Source: Gracilimonas sp034520725 (GTDB lineage Bacteria; Bacteroidota; Rhodothermia; Balneolales; Balneolaceae). From it: a stretch of DNA of 64,000 bases. The notes beneath the pieces were generated by a model, which was not told where the DNA came from, did not search any database, and worked only from the letters and a program-made list of their open reading frames with translations. Made by a program: the position numbers and the translations under genes. The number at the start of each line of letters is the position of its first letter. Within the stretch, counting starts at the first letter, position 1. Below are positions 25,195 to 35,036 of this stretch, piece by piece. The DNA is taken from NCBI GenBank assembly GCA_034520725.1, contig JAXHNH010000003.1, positions 62,001 to 126,000 of the forward strand. Reading direction: 5' to 3'.

Positions 25195-28127
25195 TGAAGT
25201 TATTTAAGGCTGCGGTTCTTGCTATGTTATTACTGCTTCCATCAGTTGTATTTTCACAACTGTATGTACCACTTACTGTTAACCGACCGGGCGGACTAGA
25301 CTGGCAGGAGATCAGAACCGAACACTTTCGGATCATTTTCCCAAATGGAGAGGATTCCCTTGCATATCGCTCGGCAGCAATCCTTGAAAGTCATTATGAC
25401 AAAACTTTTGAACTTACAGGTGGTACGCTAAAGAATTTTCCCGTTATTCTGAATAATTATAATGACCTGTCTAACGGATATGTTGCCTCGATCAATTTCC
25501 GTTCCGAGATCGAGTTGCCGGCCATAAGGGGAAAAGGGATGAATCCTCAGTCCGGTGACTGGCTGGAGACCGTATTGCCTCACGAGCTTGTACATGCGGC
25601 CCATTTCAACATTCAGATGCCGCTCAAAGGAAAAAAGATCAGCATTCCCAATTTTGTAAGTCTCTTTTCACCGGACCTGGCCCGTACCTTCCATGGCTTT
25701 CCCCCCTATGGTTTACATGAAGGACTTGCCGTTTATTACGAAACAGAATCAGTGGCACCCATGGGCGGCCGTGGCAACTACACCTTTACCATGAACCGTT
25801 TCAACTCAAACTTTGCCGGACCGAACCGATGGAATATGGGACAAACTCTTATTCCATCTGATTATTCGCAGCCTTTTAATCGCCACTACATTTCCGGTTA
25901 TGCCTTTGTGGACTGGATGCAAAATAAATACGGTGAAGAAGTTTCCAAAAATGCCATTCGCTATCACTATCATAATTTCTTCCTGGGATATGGATTTGCC
26001 CTGCGCATGAAAACAGGCGAATGGCCGGGTGAGTTATACGATGCCTATAAGGCAGACATCGCCACAGAAGAACAGATAAGGTTAGATAATATAACCGTCA
26101 ACACAACTGCGAGGTCTGAAGTTATTGATACTCCGTTTAAGGGAGAAGAAACACACGCCCCTAAATGGATAAACGATAATTCCTTTTTATTCTACGGCTC
26201 CTACTACAACAGTCGTGTAGGTTTTTACCGATATGATCTGCCCACCGGTGATTTTAAACTCCTGAAAGAAACCTTTGGCGTATCCGATTATAATTATGAG
26301 ATCGAAAACGGTGAGCTTTTGTATAGCAGCTATCAGAGACATCCCCTTTTCCCCCGTACGTATATTTCTGATGTAAACAGATTAGACCTTTCATCACGAA
26401 AAACTCAGAAAATCACCCGAAATAAGAGAACTTTTGCTCCTACCTCAAACGGTGATATCACTCTCGCTCTTCAAACGGACGGCACTAACGGACGAATTGT
26501 TGAAGTATTAGATAACGGTGAAACCAATGTGATCAGAGAATTTACGGATGCCAACCCGGTCAGCCTTGAGTTCAACCCCAATGATCCGGAACAGCTTGCC
26601 ATTATTGTGAACCGGCGTGGTGTTCAGGCACTTTGGGTCACTTCTATTAACGCCCTGGAATATGATCTGACCCAAGAACCTACACTAGCCTTTAAAGACG
26701 CTTCTATCCATGATCCGGAATGGCATCCAACAGAAAATACCCTCATGTTTACACTAGACAGGGCGCCGGCCATGAATATCTACGAGTATGATCTTGAAAC
26801 CGGAAATATCACTCAAATTACCAGCTCACTGTTCAATGCTTTTGAGGGATCCTATTCCCCCGATGGAAACCGTATCGCTTACATTGTACAACAAGATAGC
26901 GAACGTAAATTAGCGGTATTAGATAGAAACAACTTCTACGATCAAAAGCTATCTGCTTCAGCACTTCTGACCGGCAACGATCTAATTGAGGAATTGAACC
27001 GACCGCTTGTGGGAAGTGAGATCATTGATGAGATCAAATCCATTGAAAAGAGATCATACCGGGGAAATCTAAGCTGGCTAAAACCACGGGCTATATTACC
27101 TTCCTATGAAGAGAAATCAGGTACAGCTCAGGTTGGTGCTGTGATTTCAAGTATCGACCCGCTTTCCTCTCAAGCTTATTCCATCGAAGTTTCGGGTATT
27201 CAAAACCGCCTATGGTACGATGCCACATACATGAACAAAACATTCTATCCCGGATTTGAACTGTCTGCGTATAGTGATCCAAACTTCTTTATTACCCGTG
27301 ATCCTAATACCGATGACCTATTTTCTTTGATGAGGCAGGATCGTGGGTTTGGCCTTACACTTCCTTTTAATTATACCTTCCGGGGAGATACCCGGTACAG
27401 CGCACTGACCTTTTACCCGGGCCTAAATGCCGAACAGTTCAAGTATTATGATCTGAGTTCCAATGAGTTATCTGACTTTTCTACACGCTATAGTGCAGAG
27501 GTTTTTACACAATTGAGCCTTGGTATCCTGAATCTTTCAAGGGATATTCAACCTTCTTCCGGGATCTCATTCTTCGGTATCTATGAAAAGACGCTTAATG
27601 AACCTACTGCTGTCATTCAGTTTCCCGGTGGTCCTGCAAACCGTATTTTCTCTGATCAATGGTCAGCCTATTATGGCGCTTTTGGATTTGTATCCCCACT
27701 AAGAAAATGGAACCAATCTCTTCGTTTAGATCTTCAGTTTCTACAACAAAGTGACGCCCCTATTTACAGTAACAGTACCATCGTCCCTCTTGGTTTTGAT
27801 GATGAAGAATTTCCGAATTTCAGTTTAAGTTCCGGCGAAGGGTTTAGTCACATAGGTCGGTTTAGTACTCGATACACCATTCCCCTATTTTATCCTGACA
27901 ATGGTGGGCTTACCGTTCCTTTATACCTGAGCAGCATTTATTTAACCGCCTTTTCTCATACTTTGACTGATATGGAATCAGGTGACCTTCTTGATGCCAG
28001 CCGTAGCATCTTCGGCGGGGGACTTCATGTACAGTTCAAGGTTTCGAACGTCCTCTTCGACTTCGGCGTTGGACTGGCATACGAACCGACAAGAAACCGA
28101 ACTCAACTCATATTTGGACAGTTTTAA
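25194..28127 (+). CDS. Exported gluzincin metallopeptidase / TolB-like propeller / outer-membrane barrel protein
   Basis: A 977-residue protein with a signal peptide (LLLPSVVFSQ). The N-terminal third is an MA-clan zinc peptidase: HELVH at residues 130-134 with a downstream HEG at 175-177 giving the third ligand (Glu176). The middle (about 310-600) has TolB/WD40-like repeats such as DGNRIAYIVQQ and HDPEWHPTENTLMF. The last about 330 residues alternate polar and aromatic residues, as in an outer-membrane beta-barrel, ending LIFGQF. It is coupled on both sides (TAATG overlaps) to the hemolysin III and DUF2911 genes. Likely anchored in the outer membrane; the substrate is unknown. Confidence 0.8.
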   Translation: MKLFKAAVLAMLLLLPSVVFSQLYVPLTVNRPGGLDWQEIRTEHFRIIFPNGEDSLAYRSAAILESHYDKTFELTGGTLKNFPVILNNYNDLSNGYVASINFRSEIELPAIRGKGMNPQSGDWLETVLPHELVHAAHFNIQMPLKGKKISIPNFVSLFSPDLARTFHGFPPYGLHEGLAVYYETESVAPMGGRGNYTFTMNRFNSNFAGPNRWNMGQTLIPSDYSQPFNRHYISGYAFVDWMQNKYGEEVSKNAIRYHYHNFFLGYGFALRMKTGEWPGELYDAYKADIATEEQIRLDNITVNTTARSEVIDTPFKGEETHAPKWINDNSFLFYGSYYNSRVGFYRYDLPTGDFKLLKETFGVSDYNYEIENGELLYSSYQRHPLFPRTYISDVNRLDLSSRKTQKITRNKRTFAPTSNGDITLALQTDGTNGRIVEVLDNGETNVIREFTDANPVSLEFNPNDPEQLAIIVNRRGVQALWVTSINALEYDLTQEPTLAFKDASIHDPEWHPTENTLMFTLDRAPAMNIYEYDLETGNITQITSSLFNAFEGSYSPDGNRIAYIVQQDSERKLAVLDRNNFYDQKLSASALLTGNDLIEELNRPLVGSEIIDEIKSIEKRSYRGNLSWLKPRAILPSYEEKSGTAQVGAVISSIDPLSSQAYSIEVSGIQNRLWYDATYMNKTFYPGFELSAYSDPNFFITRDPNTDDLFSLMRQDRGFGLTLPFNYTFRGDTRYSALTFYPGLNAEQFKYYDLSSNELSDFSTRYSAEVFTQLSLGILNLSRDIQPSSGISFFGIYEKTLNEPTAVIQFPGGPANRIFSDQWSAYYGAFGFVSPLRKWNQSLRLDLQFLQQSDAPIYSNSTIVPLGFDDEEFPNFSLSSGEGFSHIGRFSTRYTIPLFYPDNGGLTVPLYLSSIYLTAFSHTLTDMESGDLLDASRSIFGGGLHVQFKVSNVLFDFGVGLAYEPTRNRTQLIFGQF

Positions 28128-28703
28128 TGACCCGATCCTTTAGAATATACTCACTCTTTATTGCTGCGCTACTGTTTTCATCGTCCATTATATCCGGATG
28201 TAGTGATCGAAATTCATCAGAAGGTGAAGAAACGGTAGAAACTCGAAAAAGTCCGATAGCCATTGCTTCTATTAAAAGTAACAGTACTTATATAAAAGTG
28301 GTTTACGGCCAACCGTATAGACGCGGCCGAACCATATTTGGAGACCTCGAACCATGGGGAGAAGTGTGGAGAACCGGGGCTAATGAGGCTACTGAAATCA
28401 CCATCACAGAGCCAATATTGATGGGAAAGGAAGCCATCTCACCCGGTACATACGCTTTGTTATACTATTCCTGAACCCGATTCTTTTACAGTTATTCTGA
28501 ATCATGACCTAGGTCAATGGGGTGCTTTCAGTTATAACTCTGACAGGGATTATAAGCGCATGAATTTTCCGGTCACTCAGTTAACTAATCCCGTTGAGGC
28601 ATTCACCATCGAGTTTTCTGAAGCCCAATACAGCATGACAACCATGTCACTCAAATGGGCGACTGTTCAGGTCGATATCCCCATTCGGTTTTACGGTGAG
28701 TAA
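28127..28703 (+). pseudogene. DUF2911-family lipoprotein, frameshifted
   Basis: The first frame encodes a lipoprotein signal (SSIISGCSD) and the DUF2911 core (YGQPYRRGRTIFGDLEPWGE, VWRTGANEATE), then stops at 28472. The family sequence continues without a gap one frame on: YTIPEPDSFTVILNHDLGQW, through to the stop at 28701. One extra T near 28460 (TTGTTAT instead of TTGTAT) accounts for it. DUF2911 proteins are exported beta-proteins of unknown function. It is the third gene of a coupled operon, followed by a terminator. Confidence 0.85.
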
Positions 28704-28720
28704 AATCCTTCAGATACAAA

Positions 28721-28746
28721 AAAGGCAATGATTGCTCATTGCCTTT
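28721..28746. terminator. Bidirectional hairpin terminator
   Basis: A perfect 11-bp stem (AAAGGCAATGA / TCATTGCCTTT) with a 4-base loop sits between the converging DUF2911 and outer-membrane protein genes. Confidence 0.85.
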
Positions 28747-28775
28747 ATATAATCATTGATGATCTCTTTAATCAT

Positions 28776-29366
28776 TTAGAAACTTATGCCAACTGTCAGA
28801 GCTAATGCCCCATTTTTCTCACCATCCGCATACTGATCTTCAAAAACATCGGTTAGACCTGCGGTATATCTTAATTCAAAGTTCAACTTTGACAGCTGGA
28901 CACCGGCTCCGACAACCACTCCCCAATCAGAATTTTTAAAAAATTCATCCGCATCTACGCTTAAATTACTATCCTCTATCTCTGAATTGATATTGAATCC
29001 GGCATATGGTCCAAAGAACACTTCAGGCCTTACAGGAACCCCTGGGGCGCCAAAACCAAATTTAGCTAATACCGGGATTTGTATGTAATCAACGGATAAT
29101 TTGGCATCAGAATTTTCATCATTAGCACCGTACTGGGCATATAGGATCTCAGGCTGGATTGCCATTGGAGTTCCGGGAACATTAATATTAGCATACACTC
29201 CACCTAAAAATCCTGCTTTATATTCTGATCCGTCAGAATTATTGAATGTGGAATAATTAAGACCGGCTTTAATACCGATATTTGGCAGCACCTGAGCTTG
29301 AGCTGTTGCACTAAACAGGAGAATTAACCCTGTTACTATACTGAGAATAGAAATCTTATTTTTCAT
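28776..29366 (-). CDS. Outer-membrane beta-barrel protein (PorT/OmpW-like)
   Basis: A 196-residue protein with a signal peptide (SATAQAQ) and eight predicted amphipathic strands. It has the typical opening PNIGIKAGLNYSTF and GFLGGVYANI, and ends with the aromatic outer-membrane signature GALALTVGISF. It belongs to the small porin-like family common in Bacteroidota. The function is probably structural or small-solute related, but unknown. It is monocistronic, with a 119-base leader. Confidence 0.8.
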   Translation of the reverse strand: MKNKISILSIVTGLILLFSATAQAQVLPNIGIKAGLNYSTFNNSDGSEYKAGFLGGVYANINVPGTPMAIQPEILYAQYGANDENSDAKLSVDYIQIPVLAKFGFGAPGVPVRPEVFFGPYAGFNINSEIEDSNLSVDADEFFKNSDWGVVVGAGVQLSKLNFELRYTAGLTDVFEDQYADGEKNGALALTVGISF

Positions 29367-29485
29367 TTTGACCCTTGTTTATATTGATATTTGACCTTCT
29401 TTTTGATGTACTGTAGATACAACAGATCATTTTAATGAATTTGATTCCTATTCACAATATAGTTTGCTTTGGCATTCTTATAGGT

Positions 29486-32299
29486 TTATGGCCTTAAGTA
29501 GTCTTTCAGAAACTGCCCGGTGTGACTATTTTCAATTTTCATGATATCTTCAGGTGTTCCTTCTGCAATTACCTGACCACCACCGAATCCACCTTCCGGA
29601 CCAAGATCTATCACCCAGTCGGCACATTTAATGATATCTAAATTGTGCTCAATAATGATAACAGAATGCCCTTGCTCCACCAATTCATTGAATGAATCCA
29701 AAAGCTTAGCCACATCTTCAAAATGAAGTCCCGTAGTGGGTTCATCAAAGAAGTAAAGGGTATGGTCAGTAGATTTTTTTGACAGGAACCGAGCCAGTTT
29801 TACGCGTTGGGCCTCTCCACCCGAAAGCGTTGTCGCACTTTGTCCCAGTTGAAGGTACCCAAGTCCAACGTCTTCAAGTGGCTGTAGCTTATTTACGATA
29901 GTAGTTTCATCTACAAAGAATTCAATTGCTTCAGAAACAGGCATCTCTAAAACGTTGTGAATATTCTTTCCTCGATATTTTACATTCAGCACGTCTTTGC
30001 GAAATCTGGTTCCATTACAAACTTCACATGTAAGTTCGATATCAGCCATAAACTGCATTTCAATGCGCTGCACACCTTCACCCTGACAATTCTCGCATCG
30101 GCCACCCGGCACATTGAATGAAAAATGGCCCGGGGTGTAGCCCATAATCTTGGCCTGCTTGGTATTTGCAAAAAGATCCCGAACTCCGTCAAAAGCTTTT
30201 GTATACGTGGCAGGATTTGATCTTGAAGATCTACCGATCGGCCCTTGATCCACCATCTCCACACCATGAATTGTGGCCATACCTGACAAGTCCGAAAAGC
30301 GACCTACTTTATCGTTGTAGGTACCGATGTGTTTTTGAATTCCGGCATACAGTGTATCATGCACCAGAGTTGATTTTCCGGATCCGGATACCCCCGTCAC
30401 AACGGTCATCATGCCAAGCGGGAAATCAACATCAATATTTTTGAGGTTATGCTCAGAAGCTCCTTCCAGCGAAATAGTCTTCCCGTTTCCTTTTCTTCGT
30501 TTTTTGGGAACCGGTATCTCCTTTCGTCCACTTAGGAATTTCCCGGTCAGAGTATCTGATTTGATCAGCTTATCAACCGGGCCCTGAAACACAACTTCAC
30601 CTCCGTGAACCCCGGCAAAAGGACCAATATCAATAATATTGTCGGCGGCTTTTATCATCTCAGGGTCATGTTCAACCACCAACACTGTGTTTCCGATATC
30701 CCGCAAAGACTCTAGTATCTTGATCAGCCTGTCGTTATCACGTGGATGCAATCCTATCGTCGGTTCATCCAACACATAAAGACTTCCGATCAGTGAACTA
30801 CCCAAAGCATTGGCAAGACTTATTCGCTGTGACTCCCCACCACTCAAGGTGTTGGCAAGCCGGTCAAGAGTTAAATAATCCAATCCAACCTCATCCAGAT
30901 ATTTCAGCCTCTTTCTGATCTCATAAAGGATCTGCCCTGCAACGCCTTCTTCAAATTCAGTGAGTTCCAGCTTTTCAAAATAATCCCTGGCGTGACCAAT
31001 CGTCAATTCTGAAACCTCACCTACGTGCAAATCACCTACCTTTACATACAGCGCATCTTTTCGAACCCGATATCCCTCACATTCCGGACAGCGACTGTAA
31101 CCACGATACCTGGAATACAACACTCGCATATGAACTTTGTATGACTGATTTTTGATCTCATCAAAGAACTTCCAGATACCAATATATTCGTCTTTTCCTT
31201 TCCAGATGATGTCTTTCACCTCTTTGGGAAGATCCGCATACGGAGTATCAATGGAGATCTTTTCACGGGCACAAACCTTGATCAGGTCACGCAGGTGCAT
31301 GCTGAATTTCTGAGAGGTAAATGGAGCAATAGCTCCATTACGAATAGTTTTTTGGTGATCGGGGATAACAAGATCTTCATCAATACCCGCTACTTTTCCA
31401 AATCCCTCGCATTTGTCACAGGCCCCAAACGGGTTATTGAAAGAGAACATTTGAGGAGTCGGTTCATGGAATTCAATCCCATCCATTTCGAAACGTTCAC
31501 TGAAATAAAGTTCTTCACCGTTACGCATTTTGATAGAACAGCGTCCGGCTCCCTCCTGAAAAGCTGTTTCAAGTGAATCGGCAATACGGGTTCTTGTGGC
31601 CTCATCATCTTTAAGAACTAAACGATCGATCAGAACTCTGTGCTTATCTGCCTTGAATTTTTTGAGGTTAACCTCCTCATTTGTCAGGTCAACCATGCTT
31701 TCATCATCAACATTAAGCAAGCGGTTTAACCCTTTCTCCTTCAATACTTTTAATTCCTCATCCAGCTTTTTCTTTTCGTGATGAGGGATCGGGTGCACCA
31801 CATAAAAACGGCTGCCCTCTTCCTGAGTGTCATATAATTTTTTAATAGCGGTTCTGGGGGAATCCTTTTTGACTTGCTCACCTGATACGGGCGAAATGGT
31901 TCTTCCTATCCGGGCAAACAAAAGTCTTACGTAGTCATATATCTCAGTTGTGGTACCTACCGTTGACCTTGGATTACTGGAGGTCGTTTTCTGTTGAATG
32001 GCCATAGCAGGTGATATCCCCTGCATAAAATCCACATCGGGCTTATCCATGCGCTCCAAAAACTGACGGGCATAACTGGAAAGACTTTCCACATAACGGC
32101 GCTGACCTTCGGCATAGATCGTATCAAAAGCCAAGCTTGATTTACCGGAACCTGAGACTCCCGTCACCACTGTCAGTTTGCCTCGTGGGATCTCAACATC
32201 AATATTTTTCAGATTGTGAGTCCGGGCACCCTTTATAATAATGGGTCGTTCTTCTTCTTGCTTTTTCGCTTTCTTTGAGGCCGTTTTAGTTTTGGACAT
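29486..32299 (-). CDS. uvrA: Excinuclease ABC subunit A
   Basis: A 937-residue ATPase that scans DNA for lesions and loads UvrB. It has two ABC cassettes: the first Walker A is GVSGSGKSSLAFDT with signature LSGGESQRISLA, the second GVSGSGKSTLVHD with LSGGEAQRVKLARFL. The zinc modules are visible as CPECEG and CENCQGEG/CEVCNG pairs. Length is standard. uvrB lies about 14 kb away on the other strand, so the genes are not in an operon. Confidence 0.98.
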   Translation of the reverse strand: MSKTKTASKKAKKQEEERPIIIKGARTHNLKNIDVEIPRGKLTVVTGVSGSGKSSLAFDTIYAEGQRRYVESLSSYARQFLERMDKPDVDFMQGISPAMAIQQKTTSSNPRSTVGTTTEIYDYVRLLFARIGRTISPVSGEQVKKDSPRTAIKKLYDTQEEGSRFYVVHPIPHHEKKKLDEELKVLKEKGLNRLLNVDDESMVDLTNEEVNLKKFKADKHRVLIDRLVLKDDEATRTRIADSLETAFQEGAGRCSIKMRNGEELYFSERFEMDGIEFHEPTPQMFSFNNPFGACDKCEGFGKVAGIDEDLVIPDHQKTIRNGAIAPFTSQKFSMHLRDLIKVCAREKISIDTPYADLPKEVKDIIWKGKDEYIGIWKFFDEIKNQSYKVHMRVLYSRYRGYSRCPECEGYRVRKDALYVKVGDLHVGEVSELTIGHARDYFEKLELTEFEEGVAGQILYEIRKRLKYLDEVGLDYLTLDRLANTLSGGESQRISLANALGSSLIGSLYVLDEPTIGLHPRDNDRLIKILESLRDIGNTVLVVEHDPEMIKAADNIIDIGPFAGVHGGEVVFQGPVDKLIKSDTLTGKFLSGRKEIPVPKKRRKGNGKTISLEGASEHNLKNIDVDFPLGMMTVVTGVSGSGKSTLVHDTLYAGIQKHIGTYNDKVGRFSDLSGMATIHGVEMVDQGPIGRSSRSNPATYTKAFDGVRDLFANTKQAKIMGYTPGHFSFNVPGGRCENCQGEGVQRIEMQFMADIELTCEVCNGTRFRKDVLNVKYRGKNIHNVLEMPVSEAIEFFVDETTIVNKLQPLEDVGLGYLQLGQSATTLSGGEAQRVKLARFLSKKSTDHTLYFFDEPTTGLHFEDVAKLLDSFNELVEQGHSVIIIEHNLDIIKCADWVIDLGPEGGFGGGQVIAEGTPEDIMKIENSHTGQFLKDYLRP

Positions 32300-32462
32300 G
32301 TATAATTTTTCCTGAATCTTTCGAACCTTGAATATAAGGATTTACCGGCGGCAAACCGATATTAGGTTTCAACAAAAATTCCGGCAGAAGCTATCCGAAA
32401 AGAGAGAATTTTATTTATAATCACACTTTCACATTCAATGCAGCCCATTATTTCATAAAAAC

Positions 32463-32488
32463 AAAAAAGCCGAACACTTGGCCCGGCT
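32463..32488 (-). terminator. Intrinsic terminator of the DUF4097 gene
   Basis: Read on the minus strand, AGCCG and CGGCT form a short GC-rich stem directly followed by a T-run, 35 bases after the stop of the adhesin-like gene. Confidence 0.65.
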
Positions 32489-32522
32489 CCCTTGATTTTG
32501 TCTTAACCTGTACCTGTGCTGA

Positions 32523-33479
32523 CTACAAGTATTCTATACGAACGGAACCGCCACTCGTTTTTGCTTTTATCTGTGTTCCGCCACCGTTAAAGTCACCGAC
32601 TATTCTATCCTTTTCTGCCCTTCCATTAAAATTCACCAGTTCGGCATACACTCTGTTAGCATCCAGGTCCAGATCGTATCCATTCTCTTTTGGTACTTTT
32701 ATTGTGATACTGCCACCACTGGTTCTTAGATCGATCATATCTGCCGGACTTATAACCTCGGCGTTGATAGAGCCTCCACTTGTTCTTGCTTCAACACTCC
32801 CGGCAACCTGCTCCAACCTGATACTTCCGCCGCTTGTTCTGGCATCAAGATTACCTGTCAGATGGCGAACCCGAATGGTTCCACCGCTGGTGTTAGCTTC
32901 TACATCACCCTGAACATCGATAATACTGATACTGCCACCGGATGTCCTCAATACCATATCACCATTAATTCCCTCCGTCGAGACACTTCCACCACTTGTT
33001 CTAAGTTCCTGCGTACCCGTCAGATTACTGGCCGAGACACTTCCTCCGGAAGTTCTAAGCCTGGTTCGCGTTTCGTTAGGCGTGTAAACAACGAAAGAGA
33101 TCGAGTAGGAATCCCTGTTGTTCCAGTTATTACCGCTACGTTTAGCCGAGGCATTAATGTTGTTGCCACTTTGGGTTATTTCAATGTCATATTTGCTGAG
33201 ATCTGCCTCACCCGGCTCAATATATCTGTTCCGTTTTCGCACGTACATCTCAACTCTGACCTTGTCATCATTGGACCCAATGGCTTTGATACTCCCACCG
33301 GCAGTCAAAACTTCCAAACTGACATTTCCGGTTACATTGAACTCCTCTGTCCTATAAACATCGCTTGTAGATTGGGCCAGTCCGGTTTGGACAGCCAACA
33401 ACAATAATGCTCCAAAGGTCAACCAAGAGACCGTTAAACTCCATATAAATCTTTTTTCTCCATTCATCATATCATCCAT
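32523..33479 (-). CDS. Exported DUF4097-type beta-helix protein with TSGGS repeats
   Basis: A 318-residue exported protein with a signal/anchor (TFGALLLLAVQTGLAQ). The C-terminal two thirds repeat a strand unit of about 20 residues whose conserved core is TSGGS (or TSGGT), eight copies from LRTSGGSVSASNL to AKTSGGSVRIEYL. This is the DUF4097 (putative adhesin-like) right-handed beta pattern. It contains no cysteines or catalytic signature, so a structural or binding role is likely. Three Met codons near the 5' end make the start uncertain by up to 12 bases. Confidence 0.8.
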   Translation of the reverse strand: MDDMMNGEKRFIWSLTVSWLTFGALLLLAVQTGLAQSTSDVYRTEEFNVTGNVSLEVLTAGGSIKAIGSNDDKVRVEMYVRKRNRYIEPGEADLSKYDIEITQSGNNINASAKRSGNNWNNRDSYSISFVVYTPNETRTRLRTSGGSVSASNLTGTQELRTSGGSVSTEGINGDMVLRTSGGSISIIDVQGDVEANTSGGTIRVRHLTGNLDARTSGGSIRLEQVAGSVEARTSGGSINAEVISPADMIDLRTSGGSITIKVPKENGYDLDLDANRVYAELVNFNGRAEKDRIVGDFNGGGTQIKAKTSGGSVRIEYL

Positions 33480-33536
33480 TAATTTTAACTTGTGTGTATT
33501 ACACGAATAATTTTTCGGATAGTTACACGATCAATA

Positions 33537-34442
33537 ATGATTGAGTCTAAATTATTGTTTACTTTTTTGCCTAAATATTTTTGGAGTTATATGAAGTTAC
33601 CTTTCATTTTTGCAAAACGATTCGTTGCCGGTGAATCTTTTACCGAGTCTGTTCCGAAAGCCAAAGAACTTAACAACAAGGACTTAAAGCTTACTCTCGA
33701 CCTTTTGGGTGAGAATGTGAAAGACAGGGCAACAGCCACCGACACCGTCGATTCTTACATCAGGCTTCTGGATGGTATTAAAGAACATGGCCTTGAAAGC
33801 AGTATTTCCATCAAATTGACCATGATGGGCCTAGATATTGATGAGAACTTTTGTCGGGAAAATTTATTCCGACTGCTGGATATAGCCCAAAAACACGACC
33901 AATTTGTGCGTATCGATATGGAGGCTTCAGATAACACACAAATAACTCTCGATATCTTCAAAGAGGCTCAACAAAAATATGGAAAGCATGTGGGCACTGT
34001 AATACAATCCATGCTATATCGAAGCAAGAACGACATCAATGATCTTTCAGAAATGGGTGCAGACATTCGTTTAGTCAAAGGAGCCTATAGTGAATCGTCA
34101 AAAATTGCCCTGCAAAATATGCCGGACATTCGTCAGGCGTTCAAGGAGCAGTCAAAAGTGTTGCTCGCAAAAACTGATTTCCCAAGGTTTGGCACGCATG
34201 ATGATGAGCTTGTAAACTGGATCAAAGATTACACCACGGAAAACGAAATCTCTAAAGATCGATTTGAATTTCAGATGCTTTACGGTCTAAGAGAAGAAAC
34301 TATGGTACAGCTTACTGAGGAAGGCTACAGAACACGTATTTACGTTCCTTTTGGCACAGACTGGCTTCCCTATTTCACACGTCGACTTGCCGAGCGTAAG
34401 GAGAATATTTGGTTTATACTAAGCACGATGTTTAAAAAGTGA
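33537..34442 (+). CDS. putB: Proline dehydrogenase
   Basis: A 301-residue FAD-dependent TIM-barrel enzyme oxidising proline to pyrroline-5-carboxylate at the membrane. The motifs are complete: SISIKLTMMGLDID, RIDMEAS, EMGADIRLVKGAYSE, EFQMLYGLREE and YVPFGTDWLPYFTRRLAERK. It is the monofunctional Bacillus PutB type with no fused P5C dehydrogenase. ATG 33537 is chosen because it keeps the N-terminal helix seen in relatives; a GTG 45 bases upstream and an ATG 54 bases downstream are alternatives. It is followed by a long inverted repeat. Confidence 0.92.
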   Translation: MIESKLLFTFLPKYFWSYMKLPFIFAKRFVAGESFTESVPKAKELNNKDLKLTLDLLGENVKDRATATDTVDSYIRLLDGIKEHGLESSISIKLTMMGLDIDENFCRENLFRLLDIAQKHDQFVRIDMEASDNTQITLDIFKEAQQKYGKHVGTVIQSMLYRSKNDINDLSEMGADIRLVKGAYSESSKIALQNMPDIRQAFKEQSKVLLAKTDFPRFGTHDDELVNWIKDYTTENEISKDRFEFQMLYGLREETMVQLTEEGYRTRIYVPFGTDWLPYFTRRLAERKENIWFILSTMFKK

Positions 34443-34455
34443 ATTTGGTGTTATA

Positions 34456-34523
34456 GTGCGATAGTGTTAATGTGTTACGGCGTTAAAGTAGAAAGCACCT
34501 TTAACGCCGTAACACTATCGCAC
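34456..34523. repeat. Long imperfect inverted repeat between putB and doxX
   Basis: The right arm (34499-34523) is complementary to the left arm (34456-34488), except that the left arm has an 8-base internal duplication (ATGTGTTA, 34470-34477). Arms include GTGCGATAGTGTTA and CGGCGTTAAAG. A T-run follows at 34531-34535, so it may also end transcription. Confidence 0.75.
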
Positions 34524-34536
34524 CTTAACACTTTTT

Positions 34537-34911
34537 ATGGACACACTTTTAGACCCTCAGCTACATCGCTATCTCATTGGCTCTCTGTTCACTTTAGCGG
34601 GAATTTTACACTTCCTGAAGCCTGAGTTTTTTAAGAAGATCATGCCGGATTATTTGCCTTGGCATAAGCCTTTTGTACTCATTAGCGGGTTTTTTGAGAT
34701 TGCCGGTGGAATTGGCCTTATGATTGACTCTCTTCAAACCTATGCTGCCTGGGGATTGATACTCCTCCTTCTCGCTGTACTTCCTGCCAACATCGAGATG
34801 TTTCTAAAATACTATCGCAAGCGTGGATTCACGTCATTTGTATGGGCCTTACTATTTCGATTACCCCTTCAATTTGTGTTGATCTGGTGGGTGTATTGGG
34901 CGGGTTTATGA
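34537..34911 (+). CDS. DoxX-family membrane protein
   Basis: A 124-residue protein with four transmembrane helices: RYLIGSLFTLAGILHFLKP opens it, then FVLISGFFEIAGGIGLMI, WGLILLLLAVLPANIEMFLK and LQFVLIWWVYWAGL. This is the DoxX-like fold of small membrane proteins linked to quinone or redox functions. The motif AGILHFLKPEFF is typical of the subfamily. The gene is flanked on both sides by separate inverted repeats, so it appears as its own unit. Confidence 0.8.
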   Translation: MDTLLDPQLHRYLIGSLFTLAGILHFLKPEFFKKIMPDYLPWHKPFVLISGFFEIAGGIGLMIDSLQTYAAWGLILLLLAVLPANIEMFLKYYRKRGFTSFVWALLFRLPLQFVLIWWVYWAGL

Positions 34912-35030
34912 AGTAATAAAGTGATGAGTGATGAAGTAAGCCTATACTATTTGTTTTAACTTCTTCAGAATATCTACATCCATACATACTGTTTTCCTAC
35001 CTTACTTTATCAATCTATCACTTTATTACT
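34912..35030. repeat. Imperfect inverted repeat between doxX and the membrane peptidase gene
   Basis: The left arm (34912-34940, starting AGTAATAAAGTGAT) is nearly complementary to the right arm (35001-35030, ending ATCACTTTATTACT). A 60-base unpaired spacer separates them. Confidence 0.65.
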
Positions 35031-35036
35031 CAACTC

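Noticed and set aside
29986..30444. Overlapping open frames on both strands inside uvrA
   Set aside because: Shadows of the uvrA coding sequence; no independent family signal.
32680..33060. Regular short repeats resembling a CRISPR-like array
   Set aside because: They are in-frame codons for TSGGS motifs within an intact gene, with no invariant repeat/spacer structure.
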